A stretch of 64,000 nucleotides of DNA, taken from NCBI GenBank assembly GCA_017165825.1, contig CM029370.1:14470233-14534232 (forward strand), read 5' to 3'. This DNA is from Hepsetus odoe. Its lineage: Eukaryota > Chordata > Actinopteri > Characiformes > Hepsetidae. The position numbers and the translations under genes are program-made. Below the pieces are notes generated by a model, which worked only from the letters and a program-made list of their open reading frames with translations, was not told where the DNA came from and ran no database searches. Below, in pieces: positions 33,736 to 46,489 of this stretch. Positions within the stretch are counted from its first letter, which is position 1. The number at the start of each line of letters is the position of its first letter.

Positions 33736-34117
33736 AGAAAGACCGTGAGGGAGATCTCTTCGAGTCTAGCCGTTCAGAGTAGAACTGATCAGAAGCTAAA
33801 AAGCTTGTGCAGAAAAGAAGTCTCTTTCCCTGTGAGACGGGACGATTTATGTTTCATGTAAGTCCACGCTGCACTGCACTTGTGCTTTGTACTATTGAAG
33901 AACCACCGCTAGCATTCTCAGTGCAACAGAACCCACCCACTGCTGTACAACAGCTCACTAGTCAGTGTTTTAGGAACCAGTCACACAACACACTTGCATC
34001 ATTCCTTACATAACAATTAAGATATTTTATTCATTGCACATTTATCACTTATACTATTTTATTGAAATTTGATCAGCCTGCTTCCAATGTTTTTCTTTAA
34101 ATATAATTTATGACATT

Positions 34118-34323
34118 GAAGTGAAAGTGACAACGTCATTGTGAAACACAACACAACACACAGTGAACCACAATGAAATACAGCCTCTGCATTTAACCCA
34201 CACACACGTGCAGCAGGGGGCAGCTACTGAAAGCACCCAGGACACGGTACCTTGCTCAAGGTTCGAACCCATGACCTTCTGATCCTGTGGCCAACTCCCT
34301 AACCACTAGGCCACCGCTTCCCC
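34118..34323 (-). mobile_element. tRNA-derived SINE, family 1, internal deletion
   Basis: Box A GTGGCCTAGTGG near 34304-34316 and box B GGGTTCGAACC are intact. The usual AGGTTGCCCTGAGGTACCC block between box B and the body is deleted. Tail TCACTTTCACTTC at 34118-34131. Confidence 0.85.
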
Positions 34324-34392
34324 ATATGAAGTGAAGTGAAAGTACAGTGAAATTGGATCACTGCACTTAACTCATGCAGTGCACACTGTCTT
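34324..34392 (-). mobile_element. Second SINE family 1 fragment (3' end)
   Basis: GAAGTGAAGTGAAAGTACAG, then GAAATTGGATCACTGCACTT, AACTCATGCAGTGCACAC repeats the 3' third of the family, immediately adjacent to the previous copy. It is either a second insertion into the tail or a tandem partial duplication. Confidence 0.6.
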
Positions 34393-36061
34393 TTTCTACA
34401 ATATCCTTGCAGCTGAAAAGATCAGTAAGTATTTTTAGCTTCTTTTACAACACTTCTGAGCTTATTTATACAGCATTATAAGAACGCACCTAAAATTAAA
34501 CACTCAGAAAATAACACCCTGACAAAAAGCAGACGCATGTTCACAGCGGTCAGGTTCAGTCAGAATCTCAGAGCGGGAATGCTGTTTATGTATCAGCTTT
34601 CCCTTTATCACACAGCAAAGGCCTGTAGAAACATGGGCAACCTGATCTGAGACCAGTGCTCTCATTGCTCTCATCTTCATGCAAGAACGAGTGCTGAAGG
34701 GATGCACAAATCTCTTTACCCAGTTACAAGAGCACAGTACTAAAGATGTTATATTAAATATAAATGGCCAGCATATTCCACTATTGCTCGACTCCTCTGT
34801 TTGTGTTTTTTTAGGGAATGTAGAGATCTTGCATTGTGCATGAAAGTATTTGGGGTTTATTTGGAAGTGTGAGTATGAATGTGAATTAAGAAATAATGTT
34901 AAAGGATGGGGAGGAAATGTGTGACTGACTTAATGCCATTGCCAGGAGTTACATAGCTTCCCCTCCTCATGGGCAGCGAAGCAAATGCAAGTACATTTAT
35001 CCCCTTAAAACATTTCTTGACCTTTCTGAAATTGGGGGTTTGATTACTTGTGCTCTTTTGAAAGGTAAATGTCTATAATGTCTGATTTTTGATTAGATTT
35101 TTAAAATTAGATTTTTCATTTTGCCATCCTGCACTGCTGGAGGAGTGGAAATAATATTGACAAATATTACCATAAGCCTCCCACTCCCACCACCCCCAGC
35201 CAAACCCAGCAAAACACTCCTCAGAGAGCCTGCTTTGAGAATTTCAAAACTGAACATAACTAACTCATTAGTTTTAGTGCAGTTACTAGGACTGCGGTAT
35301 ATTTGGAATCCGGGGATAAAAGGTAATCATAATAACTCATAATAAGTTGGCTTATATATAATATAGCCAAAGATAATTTAGCAATCGTTATATTTTTCTG
35401 CACTTATTATGTAGTGATGGCTTTTCTGTTTGCACGAAAATTTCTAAAAACAATTGCTAGAACGTTTTACTTACAACAATAACACTAAATGCAGAAAATG
35501 CAGATTTCACTTGAGCCTTTATTGAGATTTAAAAAAAAAATTTGAGTGAGCAGCTGGGCTTTAGCCTGCACTACTATGGATTGCTCAAACGGTCAAACTG
35601 GGAAACTGAGCTGATGTATTGTGTTAACTGATTCTTCTTTAGTCTTGGTGTTAACTGTCGGTGATCAGTTATCAGTAACAGAACACTTACATAATGGAAG
35701 ATCAATATGCCAGAATCTACATCTTATTTTATTCACTTTACATACTGAACTCTTAAACACGCTTTACCAGCATTGTTCCACAGGAAGTAAGATGTGGTTA
35801 CCATAGGACAGCTAGATAAATTCCGATAATTGACCACAAGCAGAGAATGTGGGGGTATGCCAGCATATTCATCACAGAATGAGGGTCTATTTCACAAACG
35901 TCATAGCAACCACACGGTTTAACAGACTATACTACCTTGATTACTGATGAAACTGTGTGTGTCTCTTAGGTAAGAAGACTGTCTAATGACTCTCCTGTAG
36001 GAATGCAGTTCTTCAGTAAAGCCACAATCTGTTTTAAATGTAAAGAAATAAGATGTGAATA

Positions 36062-36063
<2 letters not shown>
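34393..36063. other. AT-rich intron sequence, nothing recognised
   Basis: No repeat family or exon recognised. Confidence 0.4.

Positions 36064-36094
<31 letters not shown>
36064..36094 (+). repeat. (GT)n microsatellite
   Basis: About 15 GT units followed by GCATGCA. Confidence 0.95.
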
Positions 36095-36095
<1 letters not shown>

Positions 36096-36639
36096 ATGCA
36101 ATATGCTGCATAGTTGGAATGAGTGTGTGCGTCTGTCTGTGTTGGACCACTTTCCTAAACACAAGCTGCTCCATATCAAATAACATATAACTTCAGAATG
36201 TAAATGATGTTATGACTGGCTTATGTAACCTCCAGACTGGCTCCAACACACACACGTCTGTCACAGATCTGAAAAGCAGTGTTACAGTTGTTCCCAATAT
36301 AAGTGCTGATAACTGGCTGCAAGCACAGACACGCTGTGTTCTTTTATTTCGAAGTGCATGACATGACGACCTACTTCTGACGATTTCCTTAGCTTATCTG
36401 CATTCCTAATAATTGACCGTTTGGGTCAGAGTGGATACTATCCAATGGTGCAGACTCAGCAAGTACAACTGGACAGAATTGTTGCTGCTAATCCTGCTCG
36501 GGTAACAGAATCCAGATTACTTTCGTTCAGGTTACTGTTGCTGTTACTTTGGATGTGGGTGGAGGTGGGATTGGAGGAGTAGAGGCTTTTGTTTATGGTT
36601 TTTCTTTCCACGGTGCACCAGCAACATAAAAACGAAGCA

Positions 36640-37030
36640 TATTTAGACTGATAATAGATGGATTTTGTCAGACTGTTCTCAGGTTCCGACAGCTATGGCC
36701 AGGTTCAGACTGAACTGTACCTGACGACATGTGGGTTAGATATTTCCTCAGGCGACAACCAGGTTCATGCAGAGGTGTATCAGAGTACAGTCAGTTCTGC
36801 TAGACTGCTAGACTGCAGGCTTTAAAAAACTCCAAAAAAGACTGTGTCAGATTACAGTGGGATTCTGACCAAGTTTTGCCAGTTTAAAGAATTTTCTGAT
36901 TTTCTGATTACAGTTTTTCAGCCACAGTCATGTTGGGTTACCGTTGTGTTGCGTGAACTCTGACCAGCTACAGTGAGCTTTAGACAAGGTCTTTTCAGGT
37001 TACAGTTGGGCTACTTTTTCAGGTTCGCTT
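36640..37030 (+). repeat. Possible degenerate short tandem repeat (caggttacagt)
   Basis: Recurring blocks such as TCAGGTTCCGACAG, CCAGGTTCAGACTG, CCAGGTTCATGCAG, TCAGATTACAGTGG, GGGTTACCGTTGTG, TCAGGTTACAGTTGG, TCAGGTTCGCTTC occur through about 390 bases at irregular spacing. It reads like an old minisatellite, but no fixed period can be assigned. Confidence 0.4.
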
Positions 37031-38842
37031 CAAACTACTTTGAAAACTTCGTCTGAAGGTCAGGCAAGAACAATTTCAGTCTATAACTGTGATCCCGATG
37101 AAAGCTCTTATTGGTGAAGGTCACCGAGATGAAGAACCTGTAAAATGGGGCTAAATGCTTTAGAAACAGACTGTTGTCTAACAGTCCTTGGGAAACATAG
37201 CTTTCACATAAGCAAGAGGCTGGAGAAGCTTTCGTCTCAGCCTTTAGTGAATGTAGATCAATGTAGCTTGCTGATGCCACAAGCGGCGGAAGGGAGAGAA
37301 AGAACAAGACAGACACAGGTCTTGTACTGTCAAATACAAACTGATACAATATCTCAAAGAACAAAATCCAAACGGTTTTAAATGAACCAAGAAAGAGGAT
37401 TTACTGAATATTAGGAAGCATGAGTGCTTTACATGAATAAGTCATTGCTCAAAAGCAGCTGCACGCGATCTGCGGAAAACATCTCACCCATTCTGAGGAT
37501 AACATGACAACTCCTCCAATGACTTGTCTATACAGATAGATCAGTCTAAACCAATGAGCTGGAAATAATCTCCAGCCTAGGGCAAGAACACACATTCACA
37601 AATCAGGCACGCTAACAAAGATGTATCATCTCTTACACTCTTTAAAAGGAAAAGGAAGATCTATGAGTCTGCTGACCCCTAGAGGACATCTCCTACGACA
37701 AGCAAGGAACCGTGTATGATATGAAGCCCGCAAAGTAGCTGGCTGGGGTAGGTTATAAGCAAATGATCAGCTGAAGTGGAAAAACAGGGCATATTTTTGT
37801 GGTCATAGCAGCTAGATGTTATCAATCTCTATATATAACAGATTAGTCACTTTCACTTCACTCTTATGGCCATTATTTTTTAAATGGAAGGAACTTTATC
37901 AACACAAAAGGGCGAGTTAACTGATGTTACAGGAAGTATTATGATATATGCAGCTGGAATTTTTTTGCCCCCAGGCCAGTATTATTGTCCTCTTCCTTCT
38001 CAAAAACATTTGTGGTGCAAGTCTACAAGTCAATGTAACCACTGAAGCGGAAATGGATGTTTGGAGCAAAACTATGCAAAACTGTCTGAACTCACACTAT
38101 TCACTCCATAATCACCGCTTTTGATGCCGCTCAATACAACATACTTCTAATTTAATTTAATTTTGATGTAAACTGTGCAGGACTTAATGCTCACATAAAG
38201 CTCTTACTGCAATACGGGCTGAATTCTGTTCTTCTGAAAGCTACTTTGAATAAAAGTACTTTTGAATGAGAAAATCTAAACGCAAAACCGAAAAACTGTG
38301 GATGAGCTGATGTGGAAGAATGACACTCTGCACTGCCATCTGCCTGCAGCTTAGAGAACAGGCTGGATGTTAATGCAGTTGAACAGTTTGCACGCAAATC
38401 TTTTGTCATGAACTTCCCACTAATGTCTTTGCAGTGTGTTCCTGCACACACTATTTAAAGTTTTTGTTTGCTACTTATTAATGTTAATAACAGTCCATCC
38501 ATCTATTCATGTATCATTGTGTGAATCAATAATTTAAACTCTCTCAACTCCTTATAAAACTCTTATTCCTCTCTGCAATTTTTATTAGCAATTGTCATGA
38601 TTACAGGGATGTCACTACTGATTTCATTAGTATTAACAAAATCCAAACTATCTGGAGTTGTTAAATCCATTTTTTGATAAAACAACTAAACTAGCTTAAA
38701 TATAAAACAAATAAGAAGTGCATTAAACTGATCATGAGCTACACAAACTATATTATGGGGATGCTGGAGTATAAAGCACACTGTGAATAAAACTTTTAAA
38801 GCTTGCTGGTAGAACACAGGGATTTTAGTCAAACTGTGTACC

Positions 38843-38846
<4 letters not shown>
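37031..38846. other. Intron sequence, nothing recognised
   Basis: No repeat family or exon recognised. A short GTCACTTTCACTTCAC at 37846-37862 is the isolated tail motif of SINE family 1. Confidence 0.4.

Positions 38847-38887
<41 letters not shown>
38847..38887 (+). repeat. (GT)n microsatellite
   Basis: About 19 GT units ending TGCGTGTC. Confidence 0.95.
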
Positions 38888-39428
38888 CACACATATCACA
38901 GGGGAACAACTCATCCTCCCAGTGCTTCACATTGCACCTGGAGTTTCCATTTTATCCTACAGAAACAAACATGCGTCTCTCAACCAAAACAACCATGTCT
39001 CCTCTCTCGCTCTCTTAAGGATAAGAGTTTGTATGATGCAACTGGTGCAGCACTATCCAGTATAGCTCCATGGAGACGTGCACTACATCCCATTAAATTT
39101 ATCATATCATAGCCATCTGCCTCTGTGACCAATCAATCCATTCATTCACAGGTAACAATCTTTTTCTCCACTTCTTCACTGTCAGCAGGATTATGTAGAA
39201 GATAAGTGTCCCTTTGTGTCTGTGCTAGCTTCATAGACATTAACTCTGTGAAACATCTGTGAAAAAAGGTGTGCACTCACTCATATTCCACTGTGACACA
39301 CTTGTTTTTAATACACACTGTCTCATTTGCAATATATAAACAGTATTTTGTTGGTATGTAAAAGATATGGATACAGTAACTTATATAGAAAGAAAGTTTT
39401 CATTTTCTTGAAGTTTTCGGATTAAACT

Positions 39429-39429
<1 letters not shown>

Positions 39430-39469
<40 letters not shown>
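39430..39469 (+). repeat. (CA)n microsatellite
   Basis: About 20 CA units. Confidence 0.95.
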
Positions 39470-39470
<1 letters not shown>

Positions 39471-39504
39471 TTTCTTCTATCATACATGTACAATGTGCAC
39501 TATA

Positions 39505-39965
39505 CATTCAGTACAAAAGTCTTAGGCACTAAAGCAACTCTGTTTACTTATAACAGAACCCCAGCACATCATCAGAATAAAGTTCCCTTCATTAAAATGT
39601 ATCATGAATGTCGTAGCTGATATGTTATGAGCTGATTTTAAGAACAGTTTTAGTTCTAGATTTCCTTTAGAGGCGATAATCATCACACAGTAAATCGTCC
39701 AAGTCCATCAGCAGCTGATTTACCTTAATGAAGCCTTGATTCTTCAAAAATGGCACTGAACAGGAGCTACAAATAATACTGGGATCCATGAGGAGAGCTC
39801 CAACGAGACTTTGAAATAGAACATTGCTACTTACTGTACATATTTGCATTTTCATCCATCTGTGTTTATTAACATTCGTGTTTTTTCTGCTTGAATAAAC
39901 GCTGCACGAATCAGACACAACTGCGTTCTATTTTCCTCACTTGCCTAAAACATTTGCGCAGTATC
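39505..39965. mobile_element. Small Tc1/mariner-type MITE, second family
   Basis: Left end TTCAGTACAAAAGTCTTAGG and right end TTGCCTAAAACATTTGCGCA then GTA form imperfect inverted termini related to, but distinct from, the CAGTACTG family at 2802-3357. No transposase recognisable; the minus ORF at 39667-39918 has no DDE motif. Confidence 0.6.
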
Positions 39966-42723
39966 TCATTATTATGTGGTTCATGTGGCTGTATGGGTGG
40001 GCTGTGGGCTATGACTGGTTAAACCTGACCTTAATCTTAGTAACCAAAAGGTAACGAACATGTTACACTGCATAAGACAAAACAAAACACAGAAGTAGGA
40101 CCTTTTACAAACTCCCAAATGCAAAATACAAAATCCCTTATTACCATGTTATAACACTATCACTACATAGTTATTACACAGCTATTGTTACATAGTCCAC
40201 TTAGCTTGGTCCCATGACTGTGTCTGTATTATATTAATAATTTAAAACACTATCACAAGGGAAGGCTTCAGAGCAGAAGTCTGCTCTATTTAGAGATTTG
40301 ATGTGCGCCAATGGGTTGCCATGGTTACTGTTGTATTAACTGGCCATCAAAACTCACTTCTCCCAATCTATTAAAACAGTGCGAACTAGAGTTGAGTAAA
40401 TCTCAGCTCACGCACTGCGCTGGGATAAGACTCGCCTGTCGCAAAGTCAGCTCTGCACTAGAAAACTACAAACACAAAATAACAAAATGCAAAAGAGACC
40501 AACATATCTTAAATATCTGTCCTGATAATAATGTTTATTCTGATTATTTACTTAATTCACAACTTTTAAAAAACACTAGGAGCCAGTATCTTTTAAAAAA
40601 ATCTTCTGAGCTGGGTAAATCAACTTTTAGCTGGAGCACCACTTCGCTAACACTGCTCGATAAAGGCAAAAATCCCAATCCTGTTTATTTTGGACGAAGC
40701 TGAGATCATGATTATTCTTCAGTATTACTGCCTGACTTTGGAAACATCATGCATTCATGCAAAATAACATTTTTAAAACGTGTCAGTTTAAGTCGTTTCT
40801 TTTCCTTGAAATTAAAACAATTCTAAATTAAAAAAAGATACACAAAATAAATCAATTACATTAAAATGAAAATTCCTTTTCTCAAAATGAATAAATGAAA
40901 TAATTTGGTTTTAGCCAGAAACACCAGCCAGTTAACTTGTCCTGGTTTCAGAGATGAGCGCATGCAGATACAACATTTCAACCTGTGCTTCGAATTCTCT
41001 CTGAACAACATGTGGCTGGGATGCACAGATGTTTCTTTGCCAGATTGCAGCACCACAGAAAGAGCTTCTGGGATATTCACCACTCCAGAGGGTCCTTCTG
41101 ACCTTCGGCAGTTTTCTTCACTAATTGTTTTATCCTGATTATTTCATTCTTATAACTGCTGGATGTTAAAGGTCATAAACCAAATTGTTTCACCTACTTT
41201 TTCAGACTTTTTATTAATGTTTGCCTGACTGATTCACTGTCTCACTGTTTTACTGTTAATAGCTGAGCTTCACTCTCACACTTGCCTGTTTTTTCATTTG
41301 TCGCTTGTTGCTTTTTGCCACTTGTTTCTTTATTTTCACATTTATGTCTGTGTTACCAAGCTACACGGCTAAAGAGGACTCTTGATGTAAACCCAAGTTT
41401 AAACAAGCCGGCGATGTTGAGCAGTGACCTTAAAATATAAAATAAGATATTTAAAACATTGTTCCTTCTGTCGACTTTTTGAAACAATATCTGTAGCCTG
41501 TTTTTATTCATGCCTGCATCATGTTTTTGTTTCTGTTTCTGATAAAAGTTATAAGAGCAATGAAAGGATTAGAGACCATCCTCAGCTCTCCAGTGAAGCT
41601 CTCTTATTACACTCACCACTGGGAGGCACTGTGGCTCCACCAACTGATGCATAAGAGCAGCGGCTTCATTCTGTCCTCCCCCCACAGTGACACACTAATA
41701 CTGAGCTAACAGTTCATACTCTCCCCCCCACCACACACACACTCATACATATTCCCTCTTGCAAAAGTCTGGGATTTCTTACTATTACATTATATCATTA
41801 CCCCCCACCCCCCCACTCCATACACACGTACTTGAGTTTAATTATCCTTAGGGAGATTAGCGTCATTCTGACTTCGTCCAACTTCTCTCTCTCTCAGATA
41901 AAAAGAAAATAACAAGGAAAAAAATGAAGGAAAAAAAAAACACACTTTGCAGCCCAGATGTGGCAGAGTCTCCAGACACATGCCGAGAAAACCCAGTCCC
42001 TCTGGTCCCGCTTCTCTGTTTCCTCTCTCTCGTTCTCCCCCTCTCCTACTTTAATATGCCTCTCGCCACAATCTGGTTATTCCAGTCGAACACAGTTCTT
42101 GAGAAACTCAAAGAGAAAATGTAAAACACTTTATTCAGAAAACCAACAAAACAACAGTCAGATGAGTTGCTCAATACTCCCTCAATTGTCCCGATTTCAA
42201 GACAAACAGGCTCAGCTATGCTCGTTCTCACAGCTTGCAGAACATGGACGCTGTTGTTTTTAAAGTAAACCACGACTTTGAGAGATGCAGAATGCCAGAA
42301 AGCCATCTGTGGAATTATGGCTGAAGAATTGGCCTGTGGGAAGACCCAGCTTTGGTTCTCACCGCCATTGGTTCTCCTGTGTTAATGATCATTTTAGTGC
42401 TGGACGAACTGCGGCAGCTCAGCCTATAATCCACATAGTGTAGGGTGTGGAAGATTACTGATTCAGTTTTATCCAGACTTGTCATGATGATATTTTAGAC
42501 TATTCATTTCCATGAAAAAGATTTCTTTAATTTCATAATTGTCTATTTCTATTTATTTTATTGAAGCAAACCATAAACCTGAACTTTTCAATCTGGCAAA
42601 ACTGATCATTTCTTGCTTATGAATCCTACGTTGTATAAAGATACACTGTAAATATTATGCTGTACTAAGATGACATTACTAAACTGTGTGCATACAAAAT
42701 GTCTACGATTACACAGAATCTAT
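39966..42723. other. Intron sequence with unexplained ORFs
   Basis: A 130-codon plus frame at 40311-40703 has no recognised domain. 41700-41830 has C-rich runs. 41960-42300 has even composition and overlapping open frames on both strands. No exon borders stood out and no repeat family was identified. Confidence 0.4.
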
Positions 42724-43108
42724 TCAGTAAGTCTTCCATGTTTCACATTCAGAGTAGAAAAACACCCACACTGGCGCAGAAAACTTCAAGGCTAATTATG
42801 TGTTTTTTCATTTTCTTTTAAGTTGAAATATATTGCATCCCAACCCAACTGATGAAAATGTTCCCAATTGTGAAACAAAATGATTGTAAAATTGTTAATC
42901 TGTATAATATAAAAAAATAATGAATTAGAATGACTTAAATTTGCATAAAAAGTATTTAAAATTTGTTTTATTTGTCCAAAATTCATATATACTTACTAGT
43001 TCAAGGTAAGATAATTTTCATTACTGTTTCAACACGATGTATTAATATCATCATTTGAATGTTCATTATGTTCTCCCAAAAGACATCCGGTTTTAATAAG
43101 CTGCAGAC
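42724..43108 (+). repeat. Dispersed or locally duplicated ~390-bp repeat, copy 1
   Basis: From CAGTAAGTCTTCCATGTTTC to CATCCGGTTTTAATAAGCT it matches 44695-45125 in the same orientation with only scattered differences. It lacks about 50 bases present in copy 2 (after the CACACTGGC block). No terminal inverted repeats, poly(A) or coding potential. Confidence 0.9.
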
Positions 43109-44694
43109 AAGGCAGACAAGAGATTGTAATGATAACTGTAGTTCACTTATTGCCTGGATGCGCTTGTTTATTTGGCAAACTTCAGCAAGCTTATTAGCTT
43201 TAGCTCATTGGGCATTTGATGTAGATAATGATTTGATGACAGATTGTGAAATGTGAAAAATTCACCACTTCATCACATCATCGTGGGTTTGTGTTCTCAG
43301 GTCTACATACAATTCTCAAATAATGTTGGTGACAATTTGAAGAGAGAATTTTATGAAGGCCTTGAAAAGCACAGCCCTCATTTTGCAGAACCTTTACCCA
43401 CCAAGATCACAGACAACTGTTAACAGGAAACAGATTTGTGTTGCACTCTTAGACTGATATTCCTTTTATTACATTCCTTGCATTTGACTATGACTGTATA
43501 AAAAAAAATTCAAATGTTTAACAGACTAGAAGAAATCATCAATGCTTTAGTCTTTTTTTTTTAATCCTCACACAAAGACCTCTAGTCCAAATGCCAACTC
43601 AACCTGTCAACCCTGCATGACTTTATTAATGTTAACAATAGACTTCTCTTCACTGAAAAAAGCAGCAGCCCACAAAATGGCTGAGCTCTAGAAAAAGATC
43701 AGCTCTAGATAAAGTTGCAATGGAAAAGGGAAAATAATAAAGTTCTGAGTTTCTTTGGAAAACAGAAACTGCAGCGACTGGTGTAAAATGAATGGCACAC
43801 TTCAAAATTCGAAAGGTTACACTGACATTTCTAATAAGACAATGTGAAAACAGAGGCAACGATGGTTTTCAAAGATAATCAATAAAAGAGAAACAAGCAC
43901 AAGCTTTATTTTAAACTACTGACCACCTTTTAATTCCCCCTCCAATTAATAACTGGTTGTGAGAAGAATCTACATCAAAATGCAGATTTTCTGCCCTTCT
44001 TTGTGAATCTGTTTAAAGTCATTACTGCAGAATTGAAAACCTGAAGACGTTTTTTAACCACACCTGCCATTAAATCAAAATTGGGTCATGTCTTCGACCT
44101 GTATTATAGACTCAACACAAACGTTTTTCTTAAAAAACAAGTTTTAGATTGGAGATGAACTCTTCCTTAAAAATGAGCTTATTTCTTGATGCATGTTTGA
44201 TTAAGATAAATGATTCAGATTCATTAACTGTAAGTTAAATAATTTAAGACTAGTCTCAACAAGTTCATTAATCTTAATTTACCATTCTGAGGTTAAAAAA
44301 AAAAACAAAACTCTCCAGTCAAGACCAGCAGCAGCTCGTAAACATGACAGACCCCCATAACTGACTGAACCGAATCTGTAAACTGGACCACACACTGATG
44401 GTTAAGCAAGGTAGGGCCTTGACTTGCAGGGATCCATTCCTACCAGAGATCCATCCTATGTATGAACTCCAGAAACTCATTAAGACAGAATTGGAAAAAA
44501 AAACAAAACTTCCAATAGGTTGGACAAGAGGATTGTCCAACTGAAGATACGCAATCACAGTGCATCGCATGCCTCTCTTACTTAATGTCAAATCATTTAA
44601 AATACTGTCTTTATTGTAACTGAAACCAAGAATATTTATTACTGTAAATATGATACAAGTTTAATCACTTATTGTAGAGAGAGAGACAGAGAGA
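43109..44694. other. Intron sequence between the duplicate copies, possible coding relic
   Basis: 44410-44520 on the plus strand reads GRALTCRDPFLPEIHPMYEL then QKLIKTELEKKTKLPIGW, an unusually protein-like stretch between stops, origin unknown. The rest is AT-rich with A/T runs and shows nothing else. Confidence 0.4.
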
Positions 44695-45125
44695 GTCAGT
44701 AAATCTTCCATGTTTCACATTCAGGGTAAAAAAAAAACCCACACTGGCACAGCAAACATTAGCGGACAAAAAACCCATGACATGATGTCTTCTAAATATG
44801 CTTTAACTTCAAGCTTAATTATGTGTTTTTTCATTCATTTCTTTTAAGTTGAAATATATTGCATCCCAACCCAACTGATGAAAACGTTCCCAATTGTGAC
44901 ACAAAATGATTGTAAAATTGTTAATCTGTATAATATAAAAATAATAAATTAGAATGAATTAAATTTGCATAAAAAGTATTTAAAACTTGCTTTATTTGTC
45001 CAGGATTCATGTATACTTACTGGTTCAAGGTAAGTTAATTTTCATTACTGTTTCAACATGATGTATTAATATTATCATTTGAATGTTCATTATGTTCTCC
45101 CAAAATACATCCGGTTTTAATAAGC
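44695..45125 (+). repeat. Dispersed or locally duplicated ~430-bp repeat, copy 2
   Basis: Direct copy of 42724-43108, about 2 kb away. It contains an additional segment (AGCGGACAAAAAACCCATGA onward, about 44761-44812). Flanking sequences differ, so the duplicated unit ends at CAGTAA and AATAAGCT. Confidence 0.9.
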
Positions 45126-45150
45126 TTTTTAAAACAGAGACACACAGAGT

Positions 45151-45154
<4 letters not shown>

Positions 45155-45189
<35 letters not shown>
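45155..45189 (+). repeat. (GA)n microsatellite
   Basis: About 17 GA units just right of duplicate copy 2, within a purine-rich stretch to 45250. Confidence 0.95.
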
Positions 45190-45190
<1 letters not shown>

Positions 45191-45299
45191 CTGGAGGAAA
45201 CAACAGAAGAGAGAGATTGAGAGTGGGAGGAAAAGAAAGACAGAAAGGGAGAGAGTGAATGGTAGCCATCATGTACTAATTAACAAATGTGAGCAGTGA

Positions 45300-45461
45300 C
45301 GTGTGTGTGTGTGTGTGTGTGTAATATCATGTGGGTCTGACCCCTTTGGGCTTTGCAGTGAAATATGAACCATGCTCACTAAATTATCATCAGAGTGGGG
45401 GCTTTGCCAGTTCTTTGCATGTATTTTTTTCTAAATGTGTGTGTGTGTGTGTGTGTGTGTG
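45300..45461 (+). repeat. Two (GT)n microsatellites
   Basis: (GT)11 at 45300-45322 and (GT)12 at 45437-45461, separated by unrelated sequence. Confidence 0.9.
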
Positions 45462-46489
45462 ACTGTGAAGCATGAACTCTGATTAGAGGGCTGTCAGCAT
45501 TACTAAGGGGGTTTGGAGGGAATGGACTCAGTGCTGAACTCAACTGAAGAATCACTGACAACCACTGACTGATTCCCTTCTGGGTGCGGGGTAAAGACAG
45601 GCGCACCATGCTCTGCACACTGAAAGCTTACCTGAAATTTGGCATACTGCACTGAAAGATGCTTGCTGTTTCTATATGTGGAATCAAAACGTCACTAAAT
45701 AGCAAATGTGGTGCTGTTCAATTTTTCAAAACAGTGCAGGGCACATCATTAAGTAGAAGCTGTACGTTTTTTCGAAAACTGACAACTAATATATAAGCAA
45801 AAAGGCAGTGTTATATATGAAGAGCCTAATCTGTGATCTATGTGTCTAACTGTCGAGAGGTGTAATGTAAGAGCCTGGATTTTGCCGAAGTTGCTCGTGA
45901 ATGAGTAACACGCTTTGCTGTTTTCTTTTCGCAGCCAACTCATGGTGAAGCACATTCTCAAGTAGATGATAGCAGAAGGGGTCACCGGTAACAAATGTGC
46001 AGTTCTGTGGCAGACACAGGCTACAGGTTTCTGGGTAGAGGCTGCAGTGTTCATGGTAAACTGGGTCAGCCATAATTAATGGCAGACCCAGAGAGAACAA
46101 GACAACTTTCGTCTACTTTTCCAAAGGAAAGCTCAATATATTCCTACAAAGAACACCCCCCTAAGCTTTTAGAAGTTCATTTACATTTCATTAACGTCAG
46201 ATCATCCCAAAGCCACATTGTACTGAGATGTGTTTTGTTGGGGTTTCTGGAAAAACTGTAGAGGTGATGCATTTGACCGATGAATAGCAAATAGCATATA
46301 TGGCAGCTCTAGTTAAAAACCCTGAGGGTCTCAAATCAAGTTAAACAAAGCACTAGCTAATAAAACTACATACATATGGATGGCAGGGCATTTAGGAAAC
46401 AAATAATATAAATAATGGCTGAAAACTTTGACTATATGGAAGTCTTAGAACATTGATACTCAGCATTTTGAAGCTTTTTAAACCTCAGA
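45462..46489. other. Intron sequence with exon-like frame at 45846-46100
   Basis: The minus strand 45846-46100 is open for 84 codons and includes MADPVYHEHCSLYPETCSLC then LPQNCTFVTGDPFCYHLLEN, with five clustered cysteines. No family recognised. No clear AG/GT pair borders it. Confidence 0.35.

Noticed and set aside
37846..37862. A tenth SINE copy
   Set aside because: Only the GTCACTTTCACTTCAC tail motif is present, too short to assign.
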